A stretch of 64,000 nucleotides of DNA, taken from assembly GCF_002871005.1 (NCBI RefSeq), contig NZ_PHSN01000014.1, forward strand, positions 1-64,000, read 5' to 3'. This stretch comes from Acidimangrovimonas sediminis (GTDB taxonomy: Bacteria > Pseudomonadota > Alphaproteobacteria > Rhodobacterales > Rhodobacteraceae). The notes under the pieces were generated by a model, which saw nothing but the letters and a program-made list of their open reading frames with translations, had not been told where the DNA came from and made no database searches. The position numbers and the translations under genes are program-made. Of this stretch, positions 33,725-41,799 are shown piece by piece (position 1 is the stretch's first letter; each line of letters begins with the position of its first letter).

Positions 33725-34501
33725 ATGAACCGCCGCACCCTTCTGCGCCTTGGCGCCGGTACGCTGGCCACCCTGCCCTTGGCGGGCTGCAAGACCTTCG
33801 ACTTTTTGTCTACCCCGGACGATCCGGCGCGTGGCGTGCTGATGTCGGCCAACCGCCTGACGGAAGAGGTCCAGAGCCTGTTGCAGGGCCGCGACGCGCT
33901 GGCGCGGACCTATACCGAGGCCGACATCCGCCAGCCGATGCGCCCGAACGGCTCCACCCACCCGCAGGCCGCCGACTACATTGCGCTGAGGAAGGGCGGC
34001 TTCGCGGAGTACCGGCTGACCCTGGGAGGTGCCGTTTCGACACCGCTCAGCCTGTCGCTGGCGGACCTCAGGCAAATGCCTCAGCAGACGCAGATCACCC
34101 GGCACGACTGCGTCGAGGGCTGGTCCTGCATCGCCAAGTGGCAGGGCGTGCGGCTGTCTCACCTTCTCGACCAGGCGGGCGTGAAGCCCTCGGCGCGCTA
34201 TGCCGTGTTCCACTGCTTCGATGCGCTCACCACCGGGTTGAGCGGGCCGCAGTACTACTACGAGAGCATAGACCTGCGATCGGCGCGGCACCCGCAGACG
34301 ATCCTTGCATGGTCGATGAACGGCGCGCCCCTGCCGGTCGCCAACGGTGCGCCGCTGCGCCTGCGGGTCGAACGCCAGCTGGGGTACAAGATGGCGAAAT
34401 ACGTCAAGTCGATCACGCTGGTGCCGGATCTCGCGGGTATCCGTGGCGGCAAGGGCGGCTATTGGGAGGATCGCGGTTATGAATGGTATGCCGGTGTCTG
34501 A
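33725..34501 (+). CDS. Sulfite-oxidase-fold molybdopterin oxidoreductase, Tat-type lipoprotein
   Basis: A 258-residue protein. The N-terminus MNRRTLLRLGAGTLATLPLAG(C) carries a twin Arg and a lipobox LAGC, so it is probably exported folded and lipid-anchored. The Mo-binding domain has the ligand Cys in ITRHDCVEGWSCIAKWQG, then the conserved YYYESIDLRSARHPQTI and LPVANGAPLRLRVERQLGYK. With the preceding cytochrome b it forms an MsrPQ (YedYZ)-like pair, though the cytochrome is of a different type from MsrQ. Substrate could be an oxidised thioether or sulfoxide; unproven. Confidence 0.9.
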   Translation: MNRRTLLRLGAGTLATLPLAGCKTFDFLSTPDDPARGVLMSANRLTEEVQSLLQGRDALARTYTEADIRQPMRPNGSTHPQAADYIALRKGGFAEYRLTLGGAVSTPLSLSLADLRQMPQQTQITRHDCVEGWSCIAKWQGVRLSHLLDQAGVKPSARYAVFHCFDALTTGLSGPQYYYESIDLRSARHPQTILAWSMNGAPLPVANGAPLRLRVERQLGYKMAKYVKSITLVPDLAGIRGGKGGYWEDRGYEWYAGV

Positions 34502-34856
34502 GAGGATGCGCGATCTCGTGAACCTCGCAGGCCGGGTCCTGCTGGCCTTCCTGTTCCTCGCCGGGGCTTTGCAGAAGGTCGTGGACCCGGCGCCAGTGGC
34601 GCAGATGATCGGGTGGCTCGGCCTGCCGGGTTGGCTGGTCTGGCCGGTCGCTTTGTTCGATCTCGCCGCGGCGGTGGGGCTGGTGCTGGGGCCGGGTGTC
34701 GCGCTCTGGGCCGTGGTGATGGCGGGCTATTGCATCTTCACCAGCTGGTTCCACTGGCAGCTGCGCGCCGACCCCTGGCAGGTGACCATCGTCGTCAAGA
34801 ACTGGTCGATCGCCGGGGGGCTGCTGGTGCTCGCCGCCGCGGGCCCCGGCCGCTAA
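34479..34856 (+). CDS. DoxX family membrane protein
   Basis: A 125-residue four-helix protein: LVNLAGRVLLAFLFLAGALQKV, WPVALFDLAAAVGLVLGPGVAL, AVVMAGYCIFTSWF and IVVKNWSIAGGLLVLAAAG. This is the DoxX pattern. GGGAGGA at 34464-34470 supports the ATG at 34479, which overlaps the Mo-protein stop; ATG 34488 is an alternative. It completes the sigma-controlled operon. Confidence 0.85.
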   Translation: MNGMPVSERMRDLVNLAGRVLLAFLFLAGALQKVVDPAPVAQMIGWLGLPGWLVWPVALFDLAAAVGLVLGPGVALWAVVMAGYCIFTSWFHWQLRADPWQVTIVVKNWSIAGGLLVLAAAGPGR

Positions 34857-34965
34857 GCCCTCGGCCAGGGGGCGCCGACCCGCAGACCCGGCTGAACCCG
34901 AGGCCGCTCCGGCGCGTTCCCCCCACGGGCCCCGAAGGCAAAGGTCTCGACCGAAAGGAGACAAG

Positions 34966-36036
34966 ATGCCCGTCCATCTTCACGCGATTTCCACCGCGGT
35001 GCCGCCCAACATCCTCGATCAGGCAGAGGTCGCGCGCAATGCCCGCCGTCTGCTCGCGCCCCGTTTCCCGCAGTTCGACCGCGTCGCCGGCGCCTTCGAA
35101 AGCGCGGGGATCGCCCGGCGCCATTCGGTCGTGCCGCTCGACTGGTTCGAGGAACCACATGGCTGGGCCGACCGCAACGCCCGCTACATGGAGGGCGCGA
35201 CGGATCTTTTCGCCGCGGCCGCCGAGACCGCGCTTTCCCGCGCGGGCTGGCACGCGGAAGAGGTGGATTGCGTCGTCACCGTTTCTTCCACCGGCCTCGC
35301 GACGCCGACGCTCGAGGCGCAGGCGCTGCGCCGCGTGGGGTTCCGCACCGACATCCTGCGCGTCCCGCTCTTCGGCCTGGGGTGCGCGGGCGGCGTGTCG
35401 GGCGCGATCGTGGCGCGGCGCATGGCGCTGTCGCAGCCCGGGGCAAAGGTGCTTATGGTGGTGGTCGAGGCCTGCACGCTGTCGTTTCGCACTGACCGGC
35501 TGACCAAGGCCGACATCGTGGCGACCGTCCTTTTCGGCGACGGTGCGGCGGCGCTGTGCCTGTCGACAGATGCGCCCGACGGCCCCGCGATCACGCTGGG
35601 CACGCCGCACCAGCATACCTGGCCCGACACCCTGCCGATCATGGGGTGGGAGGTGGAGGACACCGGCCTCGGCGTGATCTTCGACCGCTCGATTCCCGAT
35701 TTCGTGGGCCAGGAATTCGCCTCGGTCGCCGGGCATGCACTGGAACGTGCCGGCCTGAGCCGCACAGGCGTGGATCGCTTCGTCTGCCACCCCGGCGGCA
35801 CCCGGGTGATCGAGGCGCTGGAGCAGGTGCTGCACCTCGATCAGGGCAGCCTCGATGCCGAACGGCGGGTGCTGCGCGATCACGGCAACATGTCGGCGCC
35901 TACCGTTCTCTTCGTGCTGGAGGAGGTGTTGCGCAGCGGTTGCGAGGGCCACCTGCTTGCCTGCGCGCTCGGCCCCGGGTTCAGCGCGGCCTTCCTTCCC
36001 GTCCGGGTCGCCACCAACGCCCGGCAGGCGGCATGA
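34966..36036 (+). CDS. Type III polyketide synthase
   Basis: A 356-residue chalcone/alkylresorcinol-synthase-like enzyme. The catalytic triad is intact: Cys140 (FGLGCAGGV), His275 (CHPGGTRV) and Asn308 (HGNMSAPTV), with the GxGPGFS-like ALGPGFSAAF at the C-terminus. It should extend an acyl-CoA starter with malonyl-CoA to alkylresorcinols or alkylpyrones. AAAGGAGA precedes the start. The next gene overlaps by ATGA and encodes a methyltransferase-like membrane protein, as in Bacillus bpsA-bpsB. Confidence 0.93.
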   Translation: MPVHLHAISTAVPPNILDQAEVARNARRLLAPRFPQFDRVAGAFESAGIARRHSVVPLDWFEEPHGWADRNARYMEGATDLFAAAAETALSRAGWHAEEVDCVVTVSSTGLATPTLEAQALRRVGFRTDILRVPLFGLGCAGGVSGAIVARRMALSQPGAKVLMVVVEACTLSFRTDRLTKADIVATVLFGDGAAALCLSTDAPDGPAITLGTPHQHTWPDTLPIMGWEVEDTGLGVIFDRSIPDFVGQEFASVAGHALERAGLSRTGVDRFVCHPGGTRVIEALEQVLHLDQGSLDAERRVLRDHGNMSAPTVLFVLEEVLRSGCEGHLLACALGPGFSAAFLPVRVATNARQAA

Positions 36037-36542
36037 GCGGCGCGGTCAACCCGGCCGCCCTGATCTTCATGGCGGTCGTCATGGCGCAACGCCTGGCCGA
36101 GCTTGCCCTCGCCCGGCGCAACACCGCCCGCCTTCTGGCGCAGGGTGCGCACGAGCATGGCGCGGGGCATTACCCGGTGATGGTCGCGCTGCACACGGCG
36201 TGGATCCTGGGCCTCGCGTGGTTCGGCCGGGATGCGGCCCTCCACCCCGGCTGGCTGGCCCTCTGGGTGATGCTGCAGGCCTTGCGCGTGTGGATCCTGG
36301 CAAGCCTCGGCGCGCGCTGGACCACGCGGATCATCGTTCTCGACGCGCCCCTTGTGCGGCGCGGACCCTACCGGATCCTGCGTCACCCGAACTACGCCCT
36401 TGTGGTCGCCGAGATCGCGGTGACCCCGCTGGTGCTCGGCCTGTGGCCCCTGGCCCTGGTCTTCAGCGCCCTGAACGCCGCCATGCTGTGGTGGCGGATC
36501 CGGGCCGAGAACGCGGCGCTGCGCCCGGCCCGGGACCGGTGA
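36033..36542 (+). CDS. Isoprenylcysteine carboxyl methyltransferase (ICMT)-like protein
   Basis: A 169-residue membrane protein. Helices PAALIFMAVVMAQRLAELA, PVMVALHTAWILGLAW and LWVMLQALRVWILASLG are followed by the ICMT signature: GPYRILRHPNYALVVAE (SAM site His/Arg/Pro) and the C-terminal RIRAENAAL. In type III PKS operons this family O-methylates the alkylpyrone or resorcinol product. Start ATG overlaps the PKS stop. Confidence 0.88.
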   Translation: MSGAVNPAALIFMAVVMAQRLAELALARRNTARLLAQGAHEHGAGHYPVMVALHTAWILGLAWFGRDAALHPGWLALWVMLQALRVWILASLGARWTTRIIVLDAPLVRRGPYRILRHPNYALVVAEIAVTPLVLGLWPLALVFSALNAAMLWWRIRAENAALRPARDR

Positions 36543-36769
36543 GCGCGCGGCGATGACAGCACAGCCGGCCACGCGCCCTCGTCCCGGCCGACCGCCCCGC
36601 GGAGCGCCTGCGCCCCACTCGGGCGTCCCCTCGGCATCATGGGCCTAACACCGACGCCCATGCGATAGACGCCCGCGAAATTCGCCGTGCTCACGGGGAG
36701 AGAGATCTTGCGACATGGCGCGGTAGATGGCGGCCCGACGGAGGGCCCAGCCCCTGACAGGCCCCTTCG

Positions 36770-38077
36770 TCAATGTCCGAACATCGAGTTCGGAATGAAG
36801 GTGGCGATTGCCGGAAACGCGATGATCAGCAGCAGGCCCACGATCATCGACATCAGGAACGGCGTCACCCCGCGGAAGATCGTCATCATCGGCACCTCGG
36901 GCGCAACGCCCTTGACCACGAAGACGTTCAGCCCGACGGGCGGCGTGATCAGCCCCATCTCGACCACGATCACCGCGACCACCCCGAACCAGATCGGATC
37001 GAAGCCGAGGGTCTGGATGATCGGGAAGACGATCGGGATCGTCACCACCAGCATCGACAGCGAGTCGAGGAACATCCCCAGGACGACATAGCCCAGGATG
37101 ATGAGGGCGAGCGTGCCGTAGGGGCCAAGGCCCGCCCCGGTCAGCGCCGTGCCCAATGCGTCGGGGATATGGGTCACCGCGAGGAAGGGGTTCAGCACAT
37201 CCGCCCCGATCACCACCATGTAGAGCATGGCCGAGGTCCGTACCGTCTCGATCAGCGCGGAGGAGAAGCCGCGCAGGCTGAGGCTGCGCAGCGCGAAGGC
37301 CAGCAGGATGATCAACCCCGCGCCGATGGCCGATGCCTCGACCGGGGTGAAGATACCCGCGTAGATCCCGCCGATCGACAGCGCGATGATGCCCAGCAGC
37401 GGTGCCGAACGGCCGAACAGGACCATCCGGTCGCGCAGGCCCACCTGCGCGCCGCGCGGACCCGCCGCGGGGTTCAGCGTGGCGATCGTTGCGACGGTCG
37501 CCATGAACAGGCCCATCAGCAGAAGCCCCGGCAGGATGCCCGCCATGAACAACCGCCCCACCGATTGCTGGGTCAGGATCGCGTAGAGCACGAAGCCGGT
37601 GGACGGCGGGATCAGGAAGCCGAGCGTGCCACCCGCGGCAATCGCGCCGGTCGACAGGCCGTCGCCGTAGCCCAGCCGCTTCATCTCGGGGATCGCGACC
37701 TTGCCGATGGTGACCGCGGTCGCCACCGAAGATCCCGAAACGGCCGAGAAGACGGCGCAGCCCAGCACCGAGCTTGACGCCAGCCCGCCCCGGAACCGCC
37801 CGACCCAGGCGAAGGCCGCATCGTAGAGCGCGCGGCTGAAGCCGGCCTGTGAGGCGACGTTGCCCAGAAGGACGAACATCGGCACGACGATCAGGTCGTA
37901 GTTCGATACCGCCTGATAGCTTTGCGTGACCATGACTGCGCTGGCCGCCCGCGCCCCCTGCAGCAGATACATGCCGCCATACCCCACCGCGAGCATGGCA
38001 AAGGCCACCGGCGTGCGCAGGATCATCAGCGCGAACAGCGCGACGATGCCGAGTATTCCGATCGTTTCCGGGCTCAT
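36770..38077 (-). CDS. TRAP transporter large permease (DctM-like), system 1
   Basis: A 435-residue DctM-type subunit of about twelve helices. It has LRTPVAFAMLAVGYGGMYLL, the VVPMFVLLGNVASQAGFSRALYDAA stretch, GTLGFLIPPSTGFVLYAILTQQSVG and LGMFLDSLSMLVVTIPIVFPI, all family hallmarks. It forms the Na+-coupled channel with the DctQ-like protein, whose stop it overlaps by ATGA. Convergent with the ICMT-like gene across 227 bases that hold nothing convincing beyond weak dyads. Confidence 0.93.
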   Translation of the reverse strand: MSPETIGILGIVALFALMILRTPVAFAMLAVGYGGMYLLQGARAASAVMVTQSYQAVSNYDLIVVPMFVLLGNVASQAGFSRALYDAAFAWVGRFRGGLASSSVLGCAVFSAVSGSSVATAVTIGKVAIPEMKRLGYGDGLSTGAIAAGGTLGFLIPPSTGFVLYAILTQQSVGRLFMAGILPGLLLMGLFMATVATIATLNPAAGPRGAQVGLRDRMVLFGRSAPLLGIIALSIGGIYAGIFTPVEASAIGAGLIILLAFALRSLSLRGFSSALIETVRTSAMLYMVVIGADVLNPFLAVTHIPDALGTALTGAGLGPYGTLALIILGYVVLGMFLDSLSMLVVTIPIVFPIIQTLGFDPIWFGVVAVIVVEMGLITPPVGLNVFVVKGVAPEVPMMTIFRGVTPFLMSMIVGLLLIIAFPAIATFIPNSMFGH

Positions 38078-38568
38078 GCCGCGCGTCCCCGCATCAAGAT
38101 GGCAACCAGCTGTGCGGCAAGCACGAGCGCGCTGAGCGCCATGCCCAGGGCAATGGCGGCGTAGAAGGGCCAGAGCGGCAGCGACAGCATGTTGGTCACG
38201 TCGCCGAATTCATGCGCCTCCAGCGCCTTGGTGATGGCGCGCCGCACAAGCGCCGACAGGACAAGGATGCTGACGGCGCGCGACAGCAGATCGCCCAGGA
38301 AACGCCCGATCCGCCCGATCGCACCATCCAGCACGTCGACGGTGACATGCCCGCCCGACCCGGTGCAATGTGGCAACCCCAGCATCACCAGGGCCACCGC
38401 CGTCAGCTGCACGACCTCGTTGAGGCCCAGAAGCGGCCGGCCGAGGAGGTAGCGCGAGACGACGCCCGCGAAGACGATCGCCACCAGCGCCACGAGGATC
38501 GCCGCGGCCAGCCCGGCCAGCAGGCGGTTCGCCCGGTCGATAGCACCCAGCCAGAAAGGCCCTTCCAT
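38074..38568 (-). CDS. TRAP transporter small permease (DctQ-like), system 1
   Basis: A 164-residue four-helix DctQ-type protein: LLAGLAAAILVALVAIVFAGVVSRYLLGRPLLGLNE is the usual first-helix region, LPHCTGSGGHVTVDVL the family loop, and a C-terminal helix YAAIALGMALSALVLAAQLVA. It is 15 bases after the solute-binding protein gene and overlaps the large permease. Confidence 0.92.
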   Translation of the reverse strand: MEGPFWLGAIDRANRLLAGLAAAILVALVAIVFAGVVSRYLLGRPLLGLNEVVQLTAVALVMLGLPHCTGSGGHVTVDVLDGAIGRIGRFLGDLLSRAVSILVLSALVRRAITKALEAHEFGDVTNMLSLPLWPFYAAIALGMALSALVLAAQLVAILMRGRAA

Positions 38569-38583
38569 CGCCTGCGCCCCCGC

Positions 38584-39570
38584 CTACTGGTCGGCTTTCA
38601 GCGCGTCGACGATCTTCTGCGCGTCGCCGCCGGTCTTTTTCACCACCTCTTCCGTCACCGGGACCGAAAGCTTGTCGAAGGCCGCGGCCTGGTCGGCGGT
38701 GAGGTGGATCACCTCCTTGCCCGGCTCGGCGGCGAAGGACCTGAATCCCGCCTCGGCAACCTTCAACTGGCTTTCCAGCCCATGCATCGCCGCGTCTTTG
38801 CCGGCCTCGTCCACCGCCTTCTGCTGATCCGGGGTCAGCCCCGCATAGGCATCCCTGTTTATGATGATGAAGAAGGGCGAGATCGTCGTCTTCATCCCCA
38901 TCGTGATGTATTTCGACACCTCGTTGAGCTTGAAGGCGTTGACGCCGGTGCCGTCGATCATTGCACCGTCCAGCACGCCGGTCTGCATCGCGTTGTAGAT
39001 CTGGGTCACCGGCATCGAGACGGGTGAACCGCCCCAAGCCTCGACCATAAGCCCGGTCGCGCGCGAGGGCACGCGGATCTTCATGCCCTTCAGGTCGGCC
39101 GGCGAACGTACGGCCTTGTCGCGGGTGAAAAGAACGTTCTCGGCACTCGACCACAGCGCAACCAGGTGGACACGGCGATAATCGTGCTTGAACAGCCCGA
39201 GGTTCTTGTAGATGTCCTCTGTCCCGGTCTTTTCCTCAAGGACACCCGGAAGTTCCGACAGCAGCGTCAGCGGGAATTGAGAGGCCGTATAGCCGGGCAG
39301 GCTCACGGCGAGATCGGCGACGCCGTCGACGACGCGGTTGTACTGCTGCACCGGACCTGCGCCCAGCTCGCCCCCGTTGTAAAGCTTCACGGTGACCTTG
39401 CCGTCGGTAAGCTTGCTGACCTGGTCGGCGAAGGGCTGGAAGGTGCTGCCGACATAAGGGTGGTTGGACGGCATGAAGTTGGCGAAGCTGAGTTCCTTGG
39501 CGCTGGCTGCGCCGCCGGTCGCCATCACGGTGCCCAGCACCGCCGCGGCGATGATCTTTCGTGCGAACAT
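38584..39570 (-). CDS. TRAP transporter solute-binding protein (DctP-like), system 1
   Basis: A 328-residue periplasmic protein with a signal peptide (MFARKIIAAAVLGTVMATGGAA, cut after ASA). The DctP motifs follow: LSFANFMPSNHPYVGSTF, VKLYNGGELGAGPVQQYN and the solute carboxylate-binding Arg in KIRVPSRATG. It includes FFIIINRDAYAGLTPDQQKA. GAGAGGAGACACCC precedes the start. Ligand is probably an organic acid but not determinable. The 10-mer CCAATAGAAA at 39653-39662 upstream also occurs upstream of the ABC binding protein at 58148. Confidence 0.92.
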   Translation of the reverse strand: MFARKIIAAAVLGTVMATGGAASAKELSFANFMPSNHPYVGSTFQPFADQVSKLTDGKVTVKLYNGGELGAGPVQQYNRVVDGVADLAVSLPGYTASQFPLTLLSELPGVLEEKTGTEDIYKNLGLFKHDYRRVHLVALWSSAENVLFTRDKAVRSPADLKGMKIRVPSRATGLMVEAWGGSPVSMPVTQIYNAMQTGVLDGAMIDGTGVNAFKLNEVSKYITMGMKTTISPFFIIINRDAYAGLTPDQQKAVDEAGKDAAMHGLESQLKVAEAGFRSFAAEPGKEVIHLTADQAAAFDKLSVPVTEEVVKKTGGDAQKIVDALKADQ

Positions 39571-39963
39571 GGGTGTCTCCTCTCCCTGACCGGTCCGGGC
39601 CGCGGCCCGCGCCGAATGTGGAGGGGAGACTTCACCACCCCGCTCCGCTGCGCCAATAGAAACGGGGGTGCCCACCATAAGATCGGGCTATAGCGACGTG
39701 GCCGGAGGCCCCCGGCGGGGCCTCGGCACGCTGGACCGGGGCCGAGGCCGAGGCAGCGCTGGCGGCTGCACCGGCCGGATAGGGAAGGGCGCAGGCAAGC
39801 GAACCTGCCTGCGCCCTGCTCTACCGCCAGAATTATCCCGCGACGCTCTCGTCGCGCCGGAGAGACCGCGCGGCGGCGGATCCGCCAGCGCACCGAGAGG
39901 CACGACCGGATCCGCGCTCAGCCGATGCCCATCCCGGGAAGCATCACACAGGAAGGGCCGGCC
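39571..39963. other. Intergenic region between TRAP system 1 and the sugar operon
   Basis: 393 bases without a supportable gene. It holds the probable TRAP promoter region (A/T-rich CCAATAGAAA at 39653-39662) and the strong hairpin at 39787-39816. Confidence 0.45.
39787..39816 (-). terminator. GC-rich hairpin, likely 3' end of the sugar operon
   Basis: GGGCGCAGGCA (39787-39797) and TGCCTGCGCCC (39806-39816) are exact 11-base inverted repeats with an 8-base loop. They lie about 150 bases past the BtpA stop. No T-tract follows on either strand, so termination is inferred from stability only. Confidence 0.4.
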
Positions 39964-40767
39964 TCAGGCCCGCTCCGCCCGCACCACATCCATGAACATG
40001 CGCGCGCGGTCCGGATCGACCGCGTTCCAGGTGTGGCCGTCCACCTTGAGCGAGGAGCCCACGATGCAACCGTCCGCGATCTTCAGCACGTCGGCGACGG
40101 TGGCGTGCTTGACCCCGGTGTTGGCCAGCACGGGCGTGTCCGGCAGCGACTTCTTCACCGCCTCGAGATCCGTCATCCGCGCGGCCTCGCCGGTGATCGC
40201 GCCCGAGACCAGCACCGCGTCGGGGATCGACGAGAACACCGCCGAACGCGCCCGGTCGGGCAGCGGGCGGGCATCGAGCGAATGCGCGAACTCGGCCGAG
40301 ACGTTGTTGAGGATCACCAGATCCTTGCGATCGAGGCGGCGTGCCTCGCGCATCGCGCGGCCCGCGTTCGGGGTCCACGGCCCCATGTCCGAGGCATAGG
40401 TGCCGGTGAAGATCTCGCGCACGAAGGCGGCGCCGGTCGCCGCAGCCAGTGCCACGGTCGCATCCGGATCCCACAGCACGTTGACACCGAAGGGTTTCTC
40501 GATCCGGTCGCGCAGCCGCCCGATGACATGGGCCATCGCCGCGGTGGTGGCCACGTTGACCTCCAGCTCATAGGGACGGTCGTTCTCGTTGCCGAACATC
40601 ACCGCGTCGACACCGGCGGCCTGCAGCGCATCCAGATCCTTCAGCGCGGCCTGGTAGATCCCTTCGACACCGGCATCGGCATCATACAGCGGGGTGCCGG
40701 GCATGGGGTTCAGGTGAACCATCGCGATGACAGGCTTGATCCCCGGGAAAAGCGAGGCGAATTTCAT
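39964..40767 (-). CDS. BtpA/SgcQ family TIM-barrel protein
   Basis: A 267-residue protein of the BtpA family: IAMVHLNPMPGTP at the N-terminus, AGVDAVMFGNENDRPYELEV, GVNVLWDPDATVALAAATGA, FVREIFTGTYASDMGPW and the C-terminal phosphate-type loop ADGCIVGSSLKVDG. BtpA was named for photosystem I biogenesis in cyanobacteria and SgcQ is a member in an uncharacterised E. coli sugar gene set. In this sugar operon it probably acts on a (phospho)sugar; the reaction is unknown. Last gene of the leftward operon. Confidence 0.9.
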   Translation of the reverse strand: MKFASLFPGIKPVIAMVHLNPMPGTPLYDADAGVEGIYQAALKDLDALQAAGVDAVMFGNENDRPYELEVNVATTAAMAHVIGRLRDRIEKPFGVNVLWDPDATVALAAATGAAFVREIFTGTYASDMGPWTPNAGRAMREARRLDRKDLVILNNVSAEFAHSLDARPLPDRARSAVFSSIPDAVLVSGAITGEAARMTDLEAVKKSLPDTPVLANTGVKHATVADVLKIADGCIVGSSLKVDGHTWNAVDPDRARMFMDVVRAERA

Positions 40768-40836
40768 GGTTTGTCTCTCCTTTGTCCCCGGCGGGTGCGG
40801 GGGGTCGATGGGAATGGAATGGGTGTCGGGGCGGCC

Positions 40837-41712
40837 TCAGCTCTTCCTGCGTTCGAGCAGGAAGAAGAAGACCACCGTGATGAGAAGCACGATCAGAAGC
40901 AGGATGAAGGCCGCGGCGCTGCCCTCGTTCAGCGCCAGGCCCTTGAAGGCGCGCTGATAGGCGAAATACGACAGGAGCTCGGTCGAGACGCCGGGGCCGC
41001 CCCGGGTCAGGATGTAGACCAGGTCATAGGTGCGGAATTCGTTGATCAGCTGGATCACCACCGCGATCATCGCGACCGGGCGCAAGAGCGGCAGGGTGAT
41101 GTACCAGAACTGTTGCAGCGGGCCCGCCCCGTCGACCTCGGCCGCCTCATAAGGCTCGCGCGGCAGCGAGGCGAGACCGGCGGACAAGAGCAGCACGACG
41201 AAGGAGGTCTGCTGCCAGATGTCGATGAAGATCATCGTCTTCAGCGCAAGATGGGGATCGCCGAGCCAGTCGACCGCCGGCAGGCCCAGCGACGTGAGCG
41301 TCTGGTTGACGATGCCGAGGTTCGGTTGCAGCAGCATGCGCCAGATCAGCGCCACCGCGACCGGCGCCATCGCCATCGGCAGCGTCAGCACCGCGAAGTA
41401 GAGGCCGCGCAGCGCCACCACCTGGCGCAGCATCAGCGCGATCGCGAGACCCACGAGGAATTCGCCGACCACGGCGCCCAGGGCATAGCGCAGCGTCAGG
41501 CCGAGCGAGCTCCAGAACAGCGGCTCGGACATGATCTGGAGGAAGTTCCCCACCCCGGTGATGTGCAGCGCCGGGCGCAGCAGCGTCATCGACGACAGCG
41601 CCATCGCCAGCGCATAGAGCACCGGCAACCCCATCACGATGGCAAGCATCGTCAGGCCGGGGGCGGCAAATGCCCAGCCCGCGCGGGCGGAATGTGCCAT
41701 TCTGGTGCTCAT
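40837..41712 (-). CDS. Sugar ABC transporter permease (MalF/UgpA-like)
   Basis: A 291-residue six-helix permease of the carbohydrate uptake CUT1 family. The EAA loop reads EPYEAAEVDGAGPLQQFWYITLP, and the N-terminus GWAFAAPGLTMLAIVMGLPVLYAL is typical. It pairs with the MalG-like permease (43116-43916). It is separated from that gene by the binding-protein gene, a slightly unusual order. Confidence 0.92.
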   Translation of the reverse strand: MSTRMAHSARAGWAFAAPGLTMLAIVMGLPVLYALAMALSSMTLLRPALHITGVGNFLQIMSEPLFWSSLGLTLRYALGAVVGEFLVGLAIALMLRQVVALRGLYFAVLTLPMAMAPVAVALIWRMLLQPNLGIVNQTLTSLGLPAVDWLGDPHLALKTMIFIDIWQQTSFVVLLLSAGLASLPREPYEAAEVDGAGPLQQFWYITLPLLRPVAMIAVVIQLINEFRTYDLVYILTRGGPGVSTELLSYFAYQRAFKGLALNEGSAAAFILLLIVLLITVVFFFLLERRKS

Positions 41713-41799
41713 CGGGGCGGTCTTTCGGCTGGTCGGAACGGGATCGGGTCGGAAGACCGGGGGCGATGCGGCGGCACCGCCCCCGGGGCGTGCGTGGGA

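Noticed and set aside
36621-36659. GGGCGTC ... GACGCCC inverted repeat between ICMT-like and TRAP genes as a terminator
   Set aside because: Seven-base arms with a 25-base loop are too weak and there is no T-run.
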